NCBI RefSeq assembly: GCF_016907295.1
Contig: NZ_JAFBBR010000001.1
Coordinates: 2,480,001-2,544,000 of the forward strand
Direction: 5' to 3'
Length of the DNA: 64,000 bases
Source of the DNA: Microbacterium dextranolyticum
GTDB lineage: Bacteria; Actinomycetota; Actinomycetes; Actinomycetales; Microbacteriaceae
Part shown: positions 60,942-64,000 of the stretch, piece by piece
Numbering within the stretch: the stretch's first letter is position 1
Layout: every line of letters starts with the position of its first letter
Position numbers and translations under genes: made by a program
The notes under the pieces: model-generated
What the model was told of the DNA's origin: nothing
Database searches by the model: none
Seen by the model: only the letters and a program-made list of their open reading frames with translations

Positions 60942-62759
60942 TCAGACCAGGGACTCGCGCCAGGCGGCGTGCAGCTGGGCGAACTTGCCGGTGCCGGCGA
61001 TGAGCGCGTCGGGGGTGTCGTCCTCGATGATCTCGCCGTGCTCCATCACGAGCACCCGGTCGGCGATCGCGACGGTCGACAGCCGGTGGGCGATGATGAT
61101 CGCGGTGCGACCGCCGAGCAGCGTCTGCAGCGCCTCCTGGATCTGCCGCTCCGACGGGATGTCGAGCGACGCGGTCGCCTCGTCGAGGATCAGCACCGCG
61201 GGGTCGGCGAGGAACGCCCGCGCGAACGAGATCAGCTGGCGCTGGCCCGCCGACACACGCCCGCCGCGCTTGTTCACATCGGTGTCGTAGCCGTCGGGCA
61301 GGCGCTGGATGAAGGCATCCGCCCCCACCGCGCGCGCAGCCGCTCGGATCTCGTCGAGCGTCGCGTCGGGCTTGCCGAGCGCGATGTTGTCGGCCACCGT
61401 CCCGCTGAACAGGTACGCCTCCTGCGTGACCATCACGATCGCGCGACGGAGGTCTTTCGGGTGCAGCGCACGCAGATCGACCCCGTCGAGCGTGACCTCG
61501 CCCGCCGACGGGTCGTAGAAGCGCGAGACCAGCTTCGCGAGCGTGGACTTGCCCGCGCCCGTCGTGCCGACGAGGGCGATCGTCTGCCCGGCGGGGATGT
61601 CGAGCGAGAAGTGCGGCAGGATCGTGCGCTCGTCGGAATAGCCGAACACGACGTCCCGGAACTCCACGTGCCCGCGCGCCTCCCAGAGGTCGACCGGTGC
61701 GACCGGATCGGGGACCGTCGGTTCCTCGTCGAGGACGCCCGACACCTTCTCGAGCGCCGCCGTCGCCGACTGGTACGAGTTGAGGAACATCGCGATCTCC
61801 TGCAGCGGCGCGAAGAAGTTCCGCACGTACAGCACGGCCGCCAGCAGCGTGCCGACGAGCAGGCTGCCCTCGCCCACGCGGATGCCTCCCCACAGCAGCA
61901 CCACGGCGACGGCGAATGCCGAGACGACCATCATGCCGGGCTCGAACGTGCCGAACAGTCGCAGCGAGCGCATGTTCACGTCGCGGTACTGCCCCGACAG
62001 GTCTCCGAACTCCTGGTCGTTGCGCTCCTCCTTGCGGAAGGCCTTCACCGCGCGGATGCCCGTCATGGTCTCGACGAACTTGACGATCACCTGGGCGCTG
62101 ACGACCCGCGACTCACGGTACGCGCGCTGCGAGTGGCGGTAGAACCACCGCATGAGGAAGAAGAGCGGGATGCCCGCGGCGACGATCACGAGACCCGACT
62201 GCCAGTCGAGCAGCAGCAGCGCCACGAGCGTGAACCCGCCGTAGAGCACGCCCGAGACCAGCTCGTTGAGGCCGCCGTCGAGGAGCTCGCGGATCGAGTC
62301 GAGATCGCTCGTCTGTCGCGAGATGATGCGGCCCGACGTGTACGACTCGTGGAATTCGAGGCTCAGCCGCTGCGTGTGCACGAAGATGCGCTTGCGCAGG
62401 TCGAGCATGACCGCCTGCGTGAGGCGTGCGGCCACGACGGCGTACCACCCGATGAGCGCGGCGCCGCCGACGCCGGCGGCGAGGTAGACCGCGACGATCA
62501 CGATGGTGGGCATCCAGTCGTTGTGGTCGATCACCTGCGGGAGCGCCTGGTTGATGCCGTACGCGATCAGGGCGGGGCCGGCGACACGCAGCGCCGTCGA
62601 GACGACGAGGACGACACCGGCGAGCACCAACTGCCAACGCAGCGGCGCGACGAGCGAGCCGAGCAGGCGCAGCGAGCGGCGCCGGATGGCACGTGATTCG
62701 TCCCGCGTGTAGTCGGAGCGGTCTTCGCCGGTCGTACCGGCGACGGTTGCGGTGGTCAC
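60942..62759 (-). CDS. ABC exporter half-transporter with canonical Walker B
   Basis: A 605-residue fused permease-ATPase. Six helices lie between about residues 35 and 330; the ATPase has Walker [10 protein letters not shown], Walker B VLILDEAT with the catalytic Glu, and H-loop IAHRLST, but the ABC signature is VSAGQRQL instead of LSGGQ. It starts with GTG 62759, overlapping the stop of the next gene (GTGA). The pair forms a heterodimeric exporter of drugs or lipids in the style of BmrCD, TM287/288 or TmrAB: this subunit contributes the intact Walker B and the altered signature. Confidence 0.93.
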   Translation of the reverse strand: MTTATVAGTTGEDRSDYTRDESRAIRRRSLRLLGSLVAPLRWQLVLAGVVLVVSTALRVAGPALIAYGINQALPQVIDHNDWMPTIVIVAVYLAAGVGGAALIGWYAVVAARLTQAVMLDLRKRIFVHTQRLSLEFHESYTSGRIISRQTSDLDSIRELLDGGLNELVSGVLYGGFTLVALLLLDWQSGLVIVAAGIPLFFLMRWFYRHSQRAYRESRVVSAQVIVKFVETMTGIRAVKAFRKEERNDQEFGDLSGQYRDVNMRSLRLFGTFEPGMMVVSAFAVAVVLLWGGIRVGEGSLLVGTLLAAVLYVRNFFAPLQEIAMFLNSYQSATAALEKVSGVLDEEPTVPDPVAPVDLWEARGHVEFRDVVFGYSDERTILPHFSLDIPAGQTIALVGTTGAGKSTLAKLVSRFYDPSAGEVTLDGVDLRALHPKDLRRAIVMVTQEAYLFSGTVADNIALGKPDATLDEIRAAARAVGADAFIQRLPDGYDTDVNKRGGRVSAGQRQLISFARAFLADPAVLILDEATASLDIPSERQIQEALQTLLGGRTAIIIAHRLSTVAIADRVLVMEHGEIIEDDTPDALIAGTGKFAQLHAAWRESLV

Positions 62760-64000
62760 GGGGTCACCTCCTGAGTCGATGCGGACGGTCTGTCGGTCGT
62801 CGCGCCACGGTCGGCACCCCGGAGGGCTTCATCCTCGAGGCTCGAGATCACGTGCCGGTACTGCGCGCTCTCGCGCAGGAGGTCGCTGTGCCGCCCGACC
62901 GCGGTCACGCGCCCGTCGTGGAGCAGCGCCACACGATCGGCGAGCATGACCGTCGAGGGCCGGTGGGCGATGACGAGGGTCGTGGTGTCGGCCATGACCT
63001 CGCGCAGCGCGTCTTCGACGAGGGCCTCGGTGTCGACGTCGAGGGCCGACAGCGGGTCGTCGAGGACCAGGACGGTCGGACGGGCGGCGACGGCGCGCGC
63101 GAGCGCGAGCCGCTGACGCTGACCGCCCGACAGCGACAGCCCCTCCTCGCCGATCACGGTGTCGACCCCGTCGGGCAGCTCGTCGACGAATCCCGCCTGC
63201 GCCACGGCGAGCGCCTCGCGCAGCACGCGCTCCGCCTCGGCGCTGCCGGGTTCAAGGTCCTCGCGACCGAGGAGCACGTTCTCGCGCACCGTCTGCGAGA
63301 ACAGCGTGGCATCCTCGAACGCCATGCCCACGTGCGTGCGCAGCTCGTGCAGAGTCAGGTCGCGCACGTCGACGCCGTCGATCGTGACTCGGCCCGCCGT
63401 CACGTCGTACAGCCGCGCCGGGAGGGTGGTGAGGGTCGTCTTGCCGGATCCAGTGAGCCCGACGAGGGCCATGGTCTCCCCCGGCTCGAGCACGAGATCG
63501 ACGCCGTCGAGCAGGTCGCGTTCGGTCTCCGCGGCATCCTGATAGCGGAAGTGGACGTCCTCGAAGGCGAGCGCACCGCGCGAGGCACCCAGCGTGACCG
63601 GGGCGGCGGGGTCGGTGATCGTGTTCCGTTCGTCGAACACCTCGAAGATGCGGTCGGTCGCGGTGCGCGCGTCGAGCAGGAACGAGAAGAGGAAGCCGAT
63701 CGACTCCATCGGCCAGCGCAGCACGGTGGCCATGGCGAAGAAGGCGACGAGCTCGGCGACCTGCAGCTGCCCGGCCTGGGTCAGCACGATGCCGACACCC
63801 AGACACAGCGCGAAGGCGATGTCGGGCAACAGCACCAGCCAGAACCAGATCCAGCCGACCGCGCGCGCCTTGCTCAGCTCGGTCTCGCGCAGGCTCTCGG
63901 CCTGTCGCGCGAACTTGACGAGCGCGTGCCTGCCGCGACCGAAGGCCTTGAGCACGCGGATGCCGTGGACGGACTCCTCGACGCTCGTGGCGAGGTCACC
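62756..64000 (-). CDS. ABC exporter half-transporter with degenerate Walker B (5' end beyond the window)
   Basis: The C-terminal 414 residues of a fused permease-ATPase; the gene's start and the first membrane helices lie past base 64000. The visible part begins in the coupling region ([21 protein letters not shown]), includes the last two helices and the ATPase with Walker [10 protein letters not shown], a canonical signature [10 protein letters not shown], and Walker [10 protein letters not shown], where the catalytic Glu is Asp. With its partner it would form one active and one degenerate ATP site. The C-terminal 20 residues are hydrophilic. Confidence 0.92.
   Translation of the reverse strand, partial: GDLATSVEESVHGIRVLKAFGRGRHALVKFARQAESLRETELSKARAVGWIWFWLVLLPDIAFALCLGVGIVLTQAGQLQVAELVAFFAMATVLRWPMESIGFLFSFLLDARTATDRIFEVFDERNTITDPAAPVTLGASRGALAFEDVHFRYQDAAETERDLLDGVDLVLEPGETMALVGLTGSGKTTLTTLPARLYDVTAGRVTIDGVDVRDLTLHELRTHVGMAFEDATLFSQTVRENVLLGREDLEPGSAEAERVLREALAVAQAGFVDELPDGVDTVIGEEGLSLSGGQRQRLALARAVAARPTVLVLDDPLSALDVDTEALVEDALREVMADTTTLVIAHRPSTVMLADRVALLHDGRVTAVGRHSDLLRESAQYRHVISSLEDEALRGADRGATTDRPSASTQEVTP

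Overview
The window looks like a chromosomal segment of a high-GC actinobacterium of the family Microbacteriaceae, most likely Microbacterium. This is inferred from the very GC-rich sequence, the strong recurrence of GGATGCC/GGCATCC, Actinobacteria-type genes (monomeric isocitrate dehydrogenase, GTP-dependent PEP carboxykinase, a RamB-like regulator, fused RibBA) and many apparently leaderless genes with a TAnnnT box 6-7 nt before the start codon. No database search was possible. I saw no rRNA or tRNA genes, transposases, prophage genes or Cas genes.

Layout: 1-5664 holds the end of the succinate dehydrogenase operon, a BrkB/YihY membrane protein, exonuclease III, trpS, an acetyltransferase and an Fpg-type DNA glycosylase. 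glpD (minus) faces an FMN riboswitch that leads the four-gene riboflavin operon ribD-ribE-ribBA-ribH, whose genes overlap by ATGA (7620-11318). A small membrane protein and an MHS-family transporter follow. 13587-18141 is a fructan locus: a LacI-type regulator, two identical operators around a promoter, and a large secreted GH32 enzyme with a C-terminal LAxTG-type anchor. An ABC exporter converges on pckG, which is divergent from a RamB-like regulator. 23872-27586 is an iron-uptake operon, efeUOB, behind a DtxR-type iron box. A sodium/proton antiporter, a transglutaminase-like protein, a MarR-oxidoreductase pair and a polar amino acid ABC importer (32565-35063) come next.

Amino sugar use is split over two loci. 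A GH20 hexosaminidase-nagA operon (40442-43218) and a minus-strand operon of ROK regulator, binding protein, two permeases, ROK kinase and nagB (54259-48101) share a 23-bp operator-like sequence upstream, so they probably form one regulon. The importer has no ATPase gene of its own. Between them lie folD-glyA, a 600-residue ECF sigma factor fused to a zinc-finger anti-sigma-like module and a hydrophobic and Pro/Ser/Thr-rich extension, a DUF2568 protein and an FAD-linked oxidase. The right end carries a lipoprotein, an L,D-transpeptidase, monomeric icd with an 18-bp palindrome upstream, an acetyltransferase, an AbiEi/DUF559-type protein and a heterodimeric ABC exporter cut by the window edge.

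The least explained content is intergenic. Several unrelated palindromic repeat families occupy the gaps: two 67-nt elements with compensatory arm changes, three 61-nt elements, a 155-nt tandem array built on TGTCCCA, and long palindromes whose arms repeat a half-site every 19 nt. They favour junctions between convergent genes.
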